Assembly (NCBI GenBank): GCA_003712165.1
Contig: RHLH01000001.1
Coordinates: 1,771,575 to 1,835,574 of the forward strand
Source of the DNA: Phycisphaera sp.
Lineage (GTDB): Bacteria; Planctomycetota; Phycisphaerae; Phycisphaerales; UBA1924
Length of the DNA: 64,000 bases
Reading direction: 5' to 3'
Shown here: piece by piece, positions 18,259-27,984 of the stretch
How the letters are laid out: the number at the start of each line of letters is the position of its first letter
Position numbering within the stretch: the first letter of the stretch is position 1
Translations under genes and position numbers: made by a program
The notes under the pieces: model-generated
The model's database searches: none
What the model was told of the DNA's origin: nothing
The model's input: the letters and a program-made list of their open reading frames with translations, nothing else

Positions 18259-18828
18259 GTGGAAGGATCCACGAGCCCTTTCAGGTCGATTTGCAGGAGA
18301 GGCATCATCGTCTCCGTTGACCAAATCCGGTTCCACCCGCTTCTACACGACGATGCACGCCAACAGATCACAGACTTGTTCTGCTGCGACACGGTCGATA
18401 CCTCCTCCCGCCCGGGCGTGGCAAGCGCGTTCTCGTCTCTACGCCTCGATCCGGAGCAACTGCTCGCCTGCGGTCAGTTCGAAACAGGCACCTACCACCG
18501 CATCGAGATCGCGGCGACTGATGACTGGGTTCTGCTCGCGCTCTTCTGGGCGGACTGCAGCACCGAGATTCACGATCACGACGAGAGCGAGTGCGGCTTT
18601 CAGGTTCTCAAGGGCCGACTCGAAGAGTCTAGATATGCGGTGACAGCAGGATGCAAAGTGAGAGAGATCGCCCGTCGCCAGCTTGAAGAAGGCAAGCCCG
18701 TGTCGAGCAACAAACGAGCAATCCATTGCCTTCAGACTTTCCCGGGCGAAGAGGCAATGAGCCTACACGCGTACTGTCCTGTCCTCGACTGTGAATCGAT
18801 GAACGTCTTCGAGATCGACAAGGCCTGA
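18259..18828 (+). CDS. Cysteine dioxygenase-like cupin protein
   Basis: 189 residues from a GTG at 18259. The block EIHDHDESECGFQVLKG has the H-x-H pair and following acidic/aromatic spacing of the iron-binding cupin of cysteine dioxygenase, and a later His (LHAYCP) fits the third ligand. The family oxidises cysteine, or another small thiol, to its sulfinate. The start is uncertain: no good ribosome site precedes 18259, whereas AGGAG at 18295-18299 would suit a start near 18305-18315 where only non-standard codons occur. The next gene, starting 40 bases later, is a TPR-sulfotransferase, so both touch sulfur chemistry, though a joint pathway is only a guess. Confidence 0.75.
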   Translation: MEGSTSPFRSICRRGIIVSVDQIRFHPLLHDDARQQITDLFCCDTVDTSSRPGVASAFSSLRLDPEQLLACGQFETGTYHRIEIAATDDWVLLALFWADCSTEIHDHDESECGFQVLKGRLEESRYAVTAGCKVREIARRQLEEGKPVSSNKRAIHCLQTFPGEEAMSLHAYCPVLDCESMNVFEIDKA

Positions 18829-18867
18829 TCGCTTCATCTCCGCATATCCTGCCTCGAGGAGAGCAGC

Positions 18868-20376
18868 GTGGTCATGAAGCCGATCCGGCAACCATCTCAG
18901 ACTGAACGGACGGCGATGATTCGATCGGCGCGGAATGCTCTGCGACAGAATCAGCTCGCGCAGACCGTTCGTGTCCTTGCCCCACTCTTAACAGCTTCAT
19001 CACCGGATGCGGAGGCCCTGTACATTGCGGGACTCGTCGCTGAAAGACAGCTGCGGCCAGACGACGCGATGAGACTCGCGCGCCGATCTCTCGCAACCAT
19101 GCCGCACCCAGACACGTTACGGCTGCTCGCATCAAGCCTACGAAAGGCCGGCGACCTCGAAGAAGCCGCCCGTGTGTGCGACCAGTTGCTCGAAGTCAGA
19201 CCCAACTCGAAGGAAGCCCTCGCGATCAAGAGTGATGCTCTGCAGGAATCTGGAGAGCTTGACACAGCCGAGTCTCTGCTGGATAAACTCGACACGGCGT
19301 TCAGAGCCGAGGGCCAAGAGCCTCCCCCATCGGTAATCGAAACTCGCGCGAGACTCCGAATCCAGCAGGGACGGTTCGATGAAGCTGTCGCGCTTAGCGA
19401 CTCAATTCTTGACCGGGCGAATACCGCTCCTGCTCTAGCCAGATTGGCATACTTCACAAAGGCAAAGGCGTGCGACAGAGCAGGGCGATATTCAGAGGCC
19501 TTTGATGCGGCCAGTCACGCAAACCAGATTGGGAATCCGGTCTTCGATCCCGCCGCGTATGAGTCGAGTATCACCAATATCATCGAACAGTGGTCTCAGG
19601 AGCGACTGGATAATTTCCCTCGCAGTGCGTGCAAGAGCGAAGTACCTGTTTTCATTGCCGGCCTGCCCCGCAGCGGAACAAGCCTCGTGGATCAGATCAT
19701 CGATGCCCATCCAAACGCCGCTGGCGTGGGGGAGCTTCAGTCGATTCTACGTTTCGCAGGCGAGATAGGCCGGTCATATGACCCGGCCAAAGAACCGCCG
19801 GATTGCTTCGGTAAATTCAGCCATGATGACAGCTGGCTGAGTGCCGCTGAGGGATACCTAAGAGAGATTCATCAACTCGCACCGGCTGCCGATCGCATCG
19901 TCAACAAAGCGATCGGCAATGACATCGTCGTGGGCATGTTTGCGAGACTCTTTCCGCAGACCCGGGTCATCCATCTCAGGAGAGACCCGCGTGATGTTGC
20001 GATCAGCTGCTACATGGGCGCGTTCAACACCGCAGTGTTCCCATGGACTGCCCGTATCGAATGGGTCATCAAGGCATGGGAACAATCCGAACGGCTCATG
20101 GCTCACTGGAGGAACATAATCGATGTTCCGATCTTAGAGCTGCGGTACGAGGAGTTGGTGAGCAACCCGGAATCACAGATTCCGAACTTGCTCGACTTCC
20201 TCGGTCTCGATTTGAGCAGCGAGTGCTTTGAGTTCTACAGGCGCAAACGGCGTGTCCGAACGCTCAGTCATGACCAGGTGAGCAAGCCCATGTACACGTC
20301 GAGCGTTGGGAGATACAAGCACTACGAGTCTCGTCTCGCATCACTCGCCTTCCCGCGATACGAGCACGGCGCATAA
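18868..20376 (+). CDS. TPR-repeat sulfotransferase
   Basis: 502 residues. Start GTG at 18868 (GAGGAG 6 bases upstream); an ATG two codons later is less well spaced. Residues about 25-230 are tetratricopeptide-like helices (SPDAEALYIAGLVAERQLRP, RKAGDLEEAARVCDQLLEVRP). Residues about 250-480 are a PAPS-dependent sulfotransferase: the 5'-phosphosulfate loop GLPRSGTSLVDQIIDAHP and the 3'-phosphate site VIHLRRDPRDVAISCY are both intact, followed by ELRYEELVSNPE. The TPR part presumably recruits the acceptor. Architecture is like bacterial TPR-sulfotransferases; substrate unknown. It follows the cysteine-dioxygenase-like gene closely and precedes two minus-strand tRNAs. Confidence 0.92.
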   Translation: MVMKPIRQPSQTERTAMIRSARNALRQNQLAQTVRVLAPLLTASSPDAEALYIAGLVAERQLRPDDAMRLARRSLATMPHPDTLRLLASSLRKAGDLEEAARVCDQLLEVRPNSKEALAIKSDALQESGELDTAESLLDKLDTAFRAEGQEPPPSVIETRARLRIQQGRFDEAVALSDSILDRANTAPALARLAYFTKAKACDRAGRYSEAFDAASHANQIGNPVFDPAAYESSITNIIEQWSQERLDNFPRSACKSEVPVFIAGLPRSGTSLVDQIIDAHPNAAGVGELQSILRFAGEIGRSYDPAKEPPDCFGKFSHDDSWLSAAEGYLREIHQLAPAADRIVNKAIGNDIVVGMFARLFPQTRVIHLRRDPRDVAISCYMGAFNTAVFPWTARIEWVIKAWEQSERLMAHWRNIIDVPILELRYEELVSNPESQIPNLLDFLGLDLSSECFEFYRRKRRVRTLSHDQVSKPMYTSSVGRYKHYESRLASLAFPRYEHGA

Positions 20377-20414
20377 AGATCGCCGAGACTGCTTTGCCTC
20401 GGCGCGGATTGAAA

Positions 20415-20488
20415 TGGGCGCAACAGGACTTGAACCTGTGACCTCTGCCATGTGACGGCAGCGCTCTAGCCAACTGAGCTATGCGCCC
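20415..20488 (-). tRNA. tRNA-Val (anticodon CAC)
   Basis: On the minus strand: acceptor GGGCGCA/TGCGCCC, D stem GCTC/GAGC, anticodon stem CTGCC/GGCAG with loop GTCACAT, T stem ACAGG/CCTGT with TTCAAGT. Reads GUG. CCA not encoded. Confidence 0.95.
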
Positions 20489-20529
20489 CTCTGGGCTTTG
20501 GTCCCGTCGGCTGCCCGCCGGGCTCTGAA

Positions 20530-20603
20530 TCGGGGCGACAGGATTTGAACCTGCGACCTTTTGACCCCCAGTCAAACGCGCTACCAAGCTGCGCCACGCC
20601 CCG
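20530..20603 (-). tRNA. tRNA-Pro (anticodon GGG)
   Basis: On the minus strand: acceptor CGGGGCG/CGCCCCG, anticodon stem TTTGA/TCAAA with loop CTGGGGG, T stem GCAGG/CCTGT (one G-U). Lies 41 bases from tRNA-Val(CAC), probably on one transcript with it. Confidence 0.95.
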
Positions 20604-20675
20604 TTTGCGTGGACAGATGGTATGCACCACCCCAGGGCCGGGCTATGGGGCCCAGGACCTGACCTAGGCTTAGCC

Positions 20676-22004
20676 ATGGCGAGCATTCTCATCAGGGGAG
20701 GGCGGGTCATCGACCCGGCCAGCGGGACGGATGACACACTCGACGTCCTGATCGAGGGCGACCGGATAACCCGGATTGCCAAGGGGATCGAGTCCTTAGA
20801 TGGGCAGGTGATTGATGCGTCTGGGCTCATTGTCAGCCCGGGACTGATCGACCCGCACGTCCATCTGCGAGAGCCCGGGCAGGAGCATAAAGAGACGATC
20901 CAGACGGGGAGCCAGGCCGCGGTTGCTGGTGGTTTCACGACAGTCTGCTGCATGCCCAACACTGCACCGACGCTCGATTCGCCCGAAATCGTCCGGTTCG
21001 TGTACGACCGGGCAAGAGATGCAGCTTGCCGGGTGTACCCGGTTGCCGCAGGCACTGTCGGGCGACAAGGCGAACAGATGACAGAGATCCAGTTGCTTGC
21101 GCAGGCGGGAGCGATCGGAATCTCGGATGACGGGGATGTCATCGTCTCGGCGGGGATGATGAAGTCTGTGCTGACCGCGACAGCATCGGCTGGCCTCTGC
21201 TTCATGCAACACTGCCAAGAACCGACCCTGACCCGCAACGCCTCGATGCACGCGGGCGGAGTCTCGACCAGGCTCGGCCTGGGCGGTTGGCCTCGCGTCG
21301 CTGAGGAACTGATCATCGAACGCGATGTCAGACTCGTTGGCGAGACCGGATGCCGATACCACGTCCAGCATCTCTCGTGCGCAGGGTCGGTTGACCTGAT
21401 CCGTGCTGCACGAGGGAGGGGCTTGCCCGTGACCGCCGAGGCATCGCCCCACCATCTGCTGCTGACGGAAGAGGCGTGCCTGGGGTACGACACGAACACG
21501 AAGATGAACCCGCCGCTTCGGGAGCACTCGGACATCGAAGCGATCAAGCAGGGTGTCGCCGACGGCACGATCACAATCCTGGCCACGGATCACGCGCCTC
21601 ACGCTCCCGACGAGAAGGCTTTGCCGTTCAACGAAGCCCCGTTTGGGATCATCGGCCTCGAAACTGCCCTCGCCGGGTACGCCCAGGCACTCGTCGAGCC
21701 AGGCAACATCGACTGGCCGAAGCTGATCGAACTGATCACGGTGAATCCGGCCAAGCTCTGTAACCTCGATCGAGACCACCTTGGTGAAGAGGGCTTGGGC
21801 GAGCTCCGAGAGGGTGGTCTCGCGGATGTGACGCTTATCGATCCGAATCTAGAATGGACCGTGACCAAAGCCGACCTTGAGGGTCTGAGCTGCAACACGC
21901 CCTTCCTGGGTCGTTCCTTCAGCGCCCGCCCAGTCATGACCGTGGTTGGGGGCCAGATCAGACACAGCAGACTAGAAAGTCACGCGGCCGTGTATACACA
22001 CTGA
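20676..22004 (+). CDS. pyrC: Dihydroorotase, class I
   Basis: 442 residues from the ATG at 20676; the frame is open from 20622 but the first 18 codons lie by the tRNA cluster and are not conserved-looking. Closes carbamoyl-aspartate to dihydroorotate in pyrimidine synthesis. Zinc-site motif [15 protein letters not shown], then [15 protein letters not shown], and the late histidine/aspartate motif [12 protein letters not shown] are all intact, so it should be a catalytic enzyme rather than a non-catalytic PyrC-like subunit. Length fits class I. No other pyr gene is nearby; gap follows 103 bases downstream. Confidence 0.95.
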   Translation: MASILIRGGRVIDPASGTDDTLDVLIEGDRITRIAKGIESLDGQVIDASGLIVSPGLIDPHVHLREPGQEHKETIQTGSQAAVAGGFTTVCCMPNTAPTLDSPEIVRFVYDRARDAACRVYPVAAGTVGRQGEQMTEIQLLAQAGAIGISDDGDVIVSAGMMKSVLTATASAGLCFMQHCQEPTLTRNASMHAGGVSTRLGLGGWPRVAEELIIERDVRLVGETGCRYHVQHLSCAGSVDLIRAARGRGLPVTAEASPHHLLLTEEACLGYDTNTKMNPPLREHSDIEAIKQGVADGTITILATDHAPHAPDEKALPFNEAPFGIIGLETALAGYAQALVEPGNIDWPKLIELITVNPAKLCNLDRDHLGEEGLGELREGGLADVTLIDPNLEWTVTKADLEGLSCNTPFLGRSFSARPVMTVVGGQIRHSRLESHAAVYTH

Positions 22005-22107
22005 CACGAATAAGAACATGCTGATCGAGGCTTCTACCCTTGGTTGGCAGCAACACACATCCGGTCCGAGAGAAGGACCGAGAGAGCGAACACAAGGGAG
22101 TAGAACA

Positions 22108-23139
22108 ATGCCCATCCGCATCGGGATCAACGGCTTTGGACGCATCGGTCGCCTCGTCGCGAGGCTCGCAGCCAACGACCCCAACATCGAACTCGTCGCG
22201 GTCAACGACCTCGTCCCCGCTGACAACCTGGCGTACCTGCTCAAGTATGACACCATGCACGGCCGGTTCCTTGTGGACCACAAGCCTGCCGACGTATCGG
22301 CAACCGAAAGCTCGTTCACGATCAACGGCAAAACAACCAAAACGATGGCAGTGCGGGACCCCGCCGAGTTGCCCTGGGGCGATTGGGGCGTGGACTACGT
22401 GCTCGAGTCGACCGGCTTCTTCACCAACTACGAAGGTGCCCACAAGCACATCGAGAACAACGGCTGCAAGCGGGTCGTTATCAGCGCCCCCACCAAGTCC
22501 CCGGATCAGATCAAGACGCTCGCCTACAAGGTCAACCACGAGGAGTACGACCCCTCGAGCGACACGATCATCAGCAACGCCAGCTGCACGACCAACTGCC
22601 TTGCGCCGATCGCCAAGGTCATCAACGATGAGTTTGGACTGGAAGAGGGGCTCATGACGACCGTTCACGCTGCCACGGCAACCCAGCCCACGCAAGATGG
22701 CCCCTCCAAGAAGGACTGGCGTGGAGGCCGGAACGCCTACCAGAACATCATCCCCGCGAGTACGGGCGCAGCGAAGGCTGTGACGCTCTGCATCCCCTCG
22801 CTCAAGGGCAAGCTGACCGGTATGGCGTTCCGCGTGCCGACGGCTGACGTCTCCTGCGTGGATCTGACCTTCCGCACCGCGAAGGCGACGAGCCTCTCGG
22901 ACATCAACGCGGCGATGAAGGCGGCTGCCGAGGGCTCGATGCAGGGTGTTCTCGGGTACACCGACGAGGAAGTCGTCTCGAGCGACTTCGTGGGTGATCC
23001 GCACAGCTCGATCTTCGACGCGAAGGCTGGTATCGAGCTCAATGACCGCTTCTTCAAGGTCGTCAGCTGGTACGACAACGAAGCCGGCTACGCGAACCGC
23101 TGTGTCGACATGATGCGGATGCTCGCCTCGAAGGACTGA
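22108..23139 (+). CDS. gap: Glyceraldehyde-3-phosphate dehydrogenase
   Basis: 343 residues from the ATG at 22108 with AAGGGAG upstream. NAD-binding start [15 protein letters not shown]; catalytic cysteine in [12 protein letters not shown]; phosphate-binding [23 protein letters not shown]-terminal [12 protein letters not shown]. Glycolysis and gluconeogenesis, cytoplasmic tetramer. A small hairpin (CGGTCC/GGACCG, 22062-22080) lies in the leader just before the ribosome site. A strong terminator follows, so it is probably transcribed alone. Confidence 0.97.
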   Translation: MPIRIGINGFGRIGRLVARLAANDPNIELVAVNDLVPADNLAYLLKYDTMHGRFLVDHKPADVSATESSFTINGKTTKTMAVRDPAELPWGDWGVDYVLESTGFFTNYEGAHKHIENNGCKRVVISAPTKSPDQIKTLAYKVNHEEYDPSSDTIISNASCTTNCLAPIAKVINDEFGLEEGLMTTVHAATATQPTQDGPSKKDWRGGRNAYQNIIPASTGAAKAVTLCIPSLKGKLTGMAFRVPTADVSCVDLTFRTAKATSLSDINAAMKAAAEGSMQGVLGYTDEEVVSSDFVGDPHSSIFDAKAGIELNDRFFKVVSWYDNEAGYANRCVDMMRMLASKD

Positions 23140-23168
23140 TCGCAGTTCTGAGTAAGTTGGAACTTACA

Positions 23169-23203
23169 AGCACCCCGCACTTTCGAGCGGGGTGCTTTCG
23201 TTT
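23169..23203 (+). terminator. Rho-independent terminator of gap
   Basis: 10-bp stem AGCACCCCGC (23169-23178) / GCGGGGTGCT (23187-23196), then TTCGTTTTC. It may also serve the converging minus-strand helicase gene that ends at 23224. Confidence 0.85.
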
Positions 23204-23223
23204 TCTTTGTTTGAATGCCGGTC

Positions 23224-24738
23224 TTAGCGTACAGACTTCGGTGACACCTTACGATTCACCTTCTTTTTGCGTGGATTGCGAGTTCCAGCCGCTGATTTGC
23301 CCGTTGGCGAGCGGTCAGATCGTCCATCGCGGCTCTGACTCTTGCCGCCAGACTTAACCTTTGGCGCTCCGCCTCGCCTGACTTGAGTATTCTCGCCGGG
23401 TTGACCACCCGGCGTTGCGGTCTTGCGACGACGTTTCTCACCCGAAGTGGATTTAGTACTCTCTGAAGATTCAGACCGTGGTCGACGACTACGAATCCGT
23501 CTAGCCTTTTCTGCCCCGTGTTTCTTGCGATTACGGCAGTGATCCTGACCAGCATTGCTGTCGGTCTCGCGGCTACTACGAACTGGCTCGATTACAGGGA
23601 GGTCGGCCGGCAACTCACCTGCTTGAATCCTATCGCCCGTTAGTCGCTCGATTGCACGAAGCAGCGATCTCTCGCTCTTGTCACACAGACTGATCGCGAC
23701 ACCAGTGCGCCCCGCTCGACCAGTCCGACCGATGCGGTGAACGTACGCCTCGGGCTCGACTGGAATGTCATAGTTAAATGCATGAGTGATTCCGTCAACG
23801 TCTAACCCGCGCGCAGCGACATCAGTGGCGACGAGAACACTGCTCTTTCCTGAGCGGAACATCGCGAGCGCTTGTTTGCGCTGATTCTGCGATTTGTTGC
23901 CGTGAATCGTCGAACAGCGCACTTTGCCACGCTCGAGCGATCTGGCTAGCTTGTCCGCTCCACGCTTCGTCCTCGTGAAAATGATGGCACGTTCGACTTC
24001 GTGATTATCCAATAGATGCATCATCAGAGCGGGTTTCTGCGCACGTTGCACGAAGTACAACGACTGGTTGATCTTCGGAGCCGCAGACGCAACAGGATCA
24101 ACCGCAATCCGGGTGGGCTTTGACAACAGCGAGTTTGCCAGTTGTTCGATCTCCTTGGGCATCGTTGCAGAGAAGAGCAGCGTCTGCCGACCCATCGGTA
24201 CCCTGGATGCGATCCTGCGGATCGGGTCGATGAAACCCATGTCGAGCATGCGATCCGCTTCGTCGAGGATAAAAATCTCGATAGCGGCCAGATCTACAAA
24301 CCCCTGCTGCATCAGATCCATGAGCCGACCAGGCGTCGCGACGATGATATCGACGCCTTTCCTGAGTACCTTGACTTGGTGGAACTGACTAACACCCCCG
24401 AAGATCGCGGTTTGGTGCAACCCGGTAAACCTGCCGTAGTTTGCAAAGCTCTCCTGGATTTGCGAGGCGAGTTCGCGGGTTGGTGAGAGAACCAATGCAC
24501 GAGGCTTGAGAGGACCGCGTGAACGTTTGTCTGGTTTGCCTGCAAGCAGTCTGCTTAGCGTTGGGATTGCAAATGCCGCTGACTTGCCTGTTCCGGTCTG
24601 TGCACTGCCCAGGATATCGTCGCCCTGTAATGCCGGCGGAATGGATCTCGCTTGAATGGGCGTTGGTGTTTCGTAGCCGAGTTCAGAGAGTGCTCTCAGA
24701 ATTGGCTTTGGAAGATCGAGAGAATCAAATTTTTGCAA
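23224..24738 (-). CDS. rhlE: DEAD-box RNA helicase, RhlE type
   Basis: About 504 residues. The best start is the TTG at 24738 (or the one just before it), with GGAGC shortly upstream and the conserved QKFDSLDLP beginning at once; the frame stays open to 24789. Q motif around PTPIQARSIPPAL, motif I AQTGTGKS, Ib PTRELA, II LDEADRMLDMGF, III LFSATMP, and VI HRIGRTGRAGRTG are intact. The last 130 residues are Arg/Lys/Ser-rich and low in complexity (for example RKTATPGGQPGENTQVRR), a typical RNA-binding tail. Unwinds RNA in ribosome assembly or mRNA decay. A 9-bp hairpin in its leader may affect expression. Confidence 0.93.
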   Translation of the reverse strand: MQKFDSLDLPKPILRALSELGYETPTPIQARSIPPALQGDDILGSAQTGTGKSAAFAIPTLSRLLAGKPDKRSRGPLKPRALVLSPTRELASQIQESFANYGRFTGLHQTAIFGGVSQFHQVKVLRKGVDIIVATPGRLMDLMQQGFVDLAAIEIFILDEADRMLDMGFIDPIRRIASRVPMGRQTLLFSATMPKEIEQLANSLLSKPTRIAVDPVASAAPKINQSLYFVQRAQKPALMMHLLDNHEVERAIIFTRTKRGADKLARSLERGKVRCSTIHGNKSQNQRKQALAMFRSGKSSVLVATDVAARGLDVDGITHAFNYDIPVEPEAYVHRIGRTGRAGRTGVAISLCDKSERSLLRAIERLTGDRIQAGELPADLPVIEPVRSSRETDSNAGQDHCRNRKKHGAEKARRIRSRRPRSESSESTKSTSGEKRRRKTATPGGQPGENTQVRRGGAPKVKSGGKSQSRDGRSDRSPTGKSAAGTRNPRKKKVNRKVSPKSVR

Positions 24739-25082
24739 CAAAGTGCTCCAGAGCCAGCACACAACTAATGTGTGCTGACCGATTCGCAAGGGCTAGTCTC
24801 GCCCAATCCGATTGGAACAAGAAGGCCGGCCGGTGAAGCGTCCGCGGACATGGGGTGCAGACGCTGCCGACAGATCCCCGGGCTGACCAAGCATTTTGCT
24901 CAGATCAATTCTCACCAGGGCTACCGGCTATGCACACAAGTGTAGGCCGCATAAGGGGAAAGCGATGCCCCAACCAATCGCACATGGAGCATGTGGCCTC
25001 TACCGAGTTTTTCTGATCGCGTGTCGTGCCTGTCGTGGATATCTCGGATGTTCTGTGACGACTCACGACACCGGAGATCGAG
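24739..25082. other. Divergent intergenic region
   Basis: About 340 bases between the rhlE start and the next plus-strand gene. Small frames here (24896-25093 and antisense) lack support. The only structure I see is the leader hairpin at 24755-24777. Confidence 0.6.
24755..24777 (-). promoter_or_regulatory. Leader hairpin upstream of rhlE
   Basis: Perfect 9-bp inverted repeat CAGCACACA (24755-24763) / TGTGTGCTG (24769-24777) with a 5-base loop, ending about 17 bases upstream of the TTG start and next to its ribosome site. It could be an operator or a translation-modulating structure. Confidence 0.4.
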
Positions 25083-25766
25083 ATGCTCAATAAAGCGGCC
25101 ATTCTCACGCTTGCACTTACACCACAGTTGACCATGGCTCAGACCACCGTCCCCTACACCTCGCCTGGTTGGCAAGACTTTGGCACCACCAATATCACAG
25201 GTCTGTCCGGCAACTTCCTGCCCGGATGGACCTCGCTGACGGCGACTCCGGACCTTGGGGACGACGTCTTTTTCGTTCCGACTGAGAGCCTGTCGGGCGC
25301 TCCGGGGGATGCCGCCCTCTGGATGCTCAACTACGACCCGGGGTCCATCGGGGGTGTCTCGAACGAGAGCGTTGGGCTTTCGCTCAACGGCTTCACGCCC
25401 GGCGAAACCTACGAGCTGAATTTCTGGGCGACGATTGTCACCAACTCGTTCGCGGGCTGGGTTGGCAACAACGAGTCGCTCACGGTTGATATTGTCGGGG
25501 CCGATATCCCTACCTTTGCAACGACACCGCTCCTCGACCCGACAGATGCAGACGGGATGAACCCGTGGACACCCTTCACGATCACGTTTGAAGCCTTGAG
25601 TTCGACGGTTGATTTCAATTTCGGCGCGACACCGATCGGGCTCGACCCGGGAGGCGATGCGACACGATTTGGCATTGACGGCCTCCGGGCCAACCTAGTT
25701 CCATCGCCCTCGAGCGGCGCACTGCTGGCGGTGAGTGGGATCTTCGCCACGCGCAGGAGGCGGTAG
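25083..25766 (+). CDS. Secreted protein with PEP-CTERM-like sorting tail
   Basis: 227 residues. Sec signal peptide (LNKAAILTLALTPQLTMAQ), then a beta-rich body of about 185 residues with Trp/Asp/Gly-rich segments such as LSLNGFTPGETYELNFWATI, reminiscent of DUF642/carbohydrate-binding-like folds but not identified. The C terminus VPSPSSGALLAVSGIFATRRRR has the V-P-x-P motif, a short hydrophobic helix and an Arg cluster of planctomycete PEP-CTERM-type proteins, which are cut and sorted by exosortase/archaeosortase-like enzymes. No exosortase gene is in the window. GGAGATCGAG precedes the ATG. Function unknown, probably cell-surface or matrix. Confidence 0.8.
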   Translation: MLNKAAILTLALTPQLTMAQTTVPYTSPGWQDFGTTNITGLSGNFLPGWTSLTATPDLGDDVFFVPTESLSGAPGDAALWMLNYDPGSIGGVSNESVGLSLNGFTPGETYELNFWATIVTNSFAGWVGNNESLTVDIVGADIPTFATTPLLDPTDADGMNPWTPFTITFEALSSTVDFNFGATPIGLDPGGDATRFGIDGLRANLVPSPSSGALLAVSGIFATRRRR

Positions 25767-25867
25767 CCGACCACCCCGTGGGGGGTGGCCTTCCGTCGCC
25801 CATCTCCATCGTTTGTAGAACCCACACACACACCGGGCGGCGGAACGCTGCCCCCTCGGGGAGTCGG

Positions 25868-26821
25868 TTACTCAGCGAGCGCGTCGCGGAGCCTGTCGAT
25901 GTTCGCGTTCATGATCCCGATGTAGTCAGGTGAGGCGATCGTCGCGCCCGTCACCGGCAACTCGGCTGGGCTGAACGTCACGTTCTTGAAAGGGTACTCG
26001 ATCTCCGGATCGATCGAGGGCGCTGATTCCCAGAGCAGGACCACCGTGCCCTCGAAATCGCCGATGCCCTCGTTGATCTCGGCGATGGCGTCTTCGGTCA
26101 AGCCCTCGTCAGGATCAAGATCGAGATCGGTGATCTCCCAGCCGTAGCGGGACTCGAGATAGTTGTACGCGGGGTGTGAGGCGAGCAGCTTGAAGCCTTC
26201 AAGGCTTGGTGTGATCTCATCGGCGAAGCGCGTGTGCAGCGACTCGAGATCCGCGACAAGCCCTGGAAGGTTGGCTTCGAAAGAGTCGGCTTTCTCAGGC
26301 CAGGTCCGGGCCATCGCCTCGGCGATGGCAAGCGACTGATCGATCGCGTTCTTTGGATCGACCCATGTGTGCCCGTCGGTGCCCTCGTGCGAGTGCTCGC
26401 CGCCCGGCCCGTGGCTGTGGGTGATACCAAGGTCGTACTTCACGAACCGGTCCTTGAAGCTCTCGGCGGTGTTCACCATCCGGCTCTTGGGCAATGAAGC
26501 GCGGGGCACCCATTTCTCGAACTTCGCACCGTTGACCACAACAAGTTTCGCACTTATGTACCGCGAGAGAGCCTCCCGGCTCGGATCCCAGAAGATTGGG
26601 TCCTCGCCCTCTGGCACGAGGCACTCGACGGGCACCTCACCGCCTGCGATACGACGGGCGAAGTAGGTCGTTGGGTAAAAGGTCGTCAGCACGGCGTCTT
26701 CAAGGTCCGCTTGGTTCACTTCTGGGGTCGCGGCGTCTTCACCGCCGCAGCCAACGAGCGGAAAGACGAGTACTGTCGAAAGGAGAGTGCCTGCCAAGAG
26801 TGCTTTCATCATCAACCTCAC
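25868..26821 (-). CDS. Metal (probably zinc) ABC substrate-binding lipoprotein, ZnuA/TroA family
   Basis: 317 residues. Lipoprotein signal with lipobox LVGC (Cys near 25). The cluster A-I metal-binding layout is present: early EDPIFWDPSRE, VVNGAKFEKWV, a His/Gly-rich loop THSHGPGGEHSHEGTDGHTWVDP typical of zinc-specific members, and LLASHPAYNYLESRYG followed by LWESAPS. It is the last gene of a four-gene operon and overlaps the permease stop by 4 bases. Oddly, its partners are a LolD/MacB-type ATPase and an FtsX-type permease, not the ZnuB/ZnuC importer parts that normally go with this family. Confidence 0.9.
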   Translation of the reverse strand: MRLMMKALLAGTLLSTVLVFPLVGCGGEDAATPEVNQADLEDAVLTTFYPTTYFARRIAGGEVPVECLVPEGEDPIFWDPSREALSRYISAKLVVVNGAKFEKWVPRASLPKSRMVNTAESFKDRFVKYDLGITHSHGPGGEHSHEGTDGHTWVDPKNAIDQSLAIAEAMARTWPEKADSFEANLPGLVADLESLHTRFADEITPSLEGFKLLASHPAYNYLESRYGWEITDLDLDPDEGLTEDAIAEINEGIGDFEGTVVLLWESAPSIDPEIEYPFKNVTFSPAELPVTGATIASPDYIGIMNANIDRLRDALAE

Positions 26822-27984
26822 ATCGTGTAAATCGAATCTTTCAGCAGAATGAGCGTCGTGTACGCCCCCGCCAGCCCGGCAAGTACCCCTATCGCCAGCG
26901 AGATTATCAGTTGCATCGCTACAAGGGTAGCGAGATAACCGCTGGATGCGCCGATCCTTGCGAGTGTCTCAAGCTCCGCCGCTCGGAGTCTCGTCGCGAG
27001 CAGAGAGACCAGCGATACGAGCAGCACGGTCACCACGCCCATCAAGACAATGAGCCAGTCAAAGACAACCTTGACACGGAACACGACATCGAAAAGTTCC
27101 CCGACGAGTTCTCCCGGGTCCACAGCCTGGAAGTCGCCCCGGTTGTTGATGCGCGCCTTGATGATCGTGTGGGCTTTCTCGTCATTCGGGAAGACCATGA
27201 CGCCTGTGATTGGGAGCAACTCGGGGTCGCCGTGCGCGTGGAACGAGGCGATGTTCTCATCGGTAATCTCGTTGTACTCGGCCATCGATGGGCTGACCGC
27301 GACGTGATCCGCGGTGCGCGCCATCACGAGCGATTCGTCGATCTCGGTCGAGTCCATGTGGCCGTGATAGTCGCCTGTGAGCACCCAGGAGGTCTCGATT
27401 CCGGTGAATACGGCGTGGTCATCAGCGGACGCAGTGCGCTCGAGTACACCGACGACCCTCATCTTGAGAGGCGGAGGTACTGATAGGTCGTACAACTCGC
27501 GCTGATCGCTGAAGATCGTGTCGCCTACCCCTATTCCCAGCTCAGCCGCGACCGAAGCACCAAGCACAGCATCACCCAAGAGCAACGGAAACGATCCTGA
27601 AGCGGGTCGTAAACCCCGGAGGCTGAAGTAATCGACCCCGACCGCGACGATCGGCTTGCTTCTTGCGGTGAATCGGAGGTGAACGGGGACAGCCGTCACA
27701 TCCCGATCTTGGGCGATCTCGGTGTAGAGCGACATCTTGACCGGTTCGACGGGTTGTTCTTTGAAGTAGAGAGCGGCGAATGCCAGATCGAACCTGCTGC
27801 CCTTGGACCCAACGACGAGCGGAATCGATTCGGCTCTCCGGTTGAGCTGGCGGTGGTAGTGCGAGAGCACGAGGTTTGCCGCGACAGGCAGCCCCACTGT
27901 TGCTGCGATACAGACCGCGACGACGAGCGTCTGTGCTCGGTGTCGCAGAGCATAGAGCAGTCCAAGTCGGAGTGCACCGGTCAT
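26818..27984 (-). CDS. ABC transporter permease, FtsX/MacB type
   Basis: 388 residues with the four-helix FtsX layout: one N-terminal helix (TLVVAVCIAATVGLPVAANLV), a large extracytoplasmic domain of about 220 residues, and three C-terminal helices (KVVFDWLIVLMGVVTVLLVSL, LATLVAMQLIISLAIGVLAGLAGAYTTLI). The loop between the last helices reads AAELETLARIGASSGYL, as in FtsX-fold permeases. Such permeases do mechanotransmission or extrusion rather than classical solute import. It overlaps the ATPase gene by 4 bases on one side and the ZnuA-like gene by 4 on the other, so all are co-translated. Confidence 0.88.
   Translation of the reverse strand: MTGALRLGLLYALRHRAQTLVVAVCIAATVGLPVAANLVLSHYHRQLNRRAESIPLVVGSKGSRFDLAFAALYFKEQPVEPVKMSLYTEIAQDRDVTAVPVHLRFTARSKPIVAVGVDYFSLRGLRPASGSFPLLLGDAVLGASVAAELGIGVGDTIFSDQRELYDLSVPPPLKMRVVGVLERTASADDHAVFTGIETSWVLTGDYHGHMDSTEIDESLVMARTADHVAVSPSMAEYNEITDENIASFHAHGDPELLPITGVMVFPNDEKAHTIIKARINNRGDFQAVDPGELVGELFDVVFRVKVVFDWLIVLMGVVTVLLVSLVSLLATRLRAAELETLARIGASSGYLATLVAMQLIISLAIGVLAGLAGAYTTLILLKDSIYTM

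Noticed and set aside
20264..21586. 440-residue minus-strand frame over two tRNAs and pyrC
   Set aside because: Contains tRNA-derived peptide (VAGSNPVAPI type) and is antisense to dihydroorotase.
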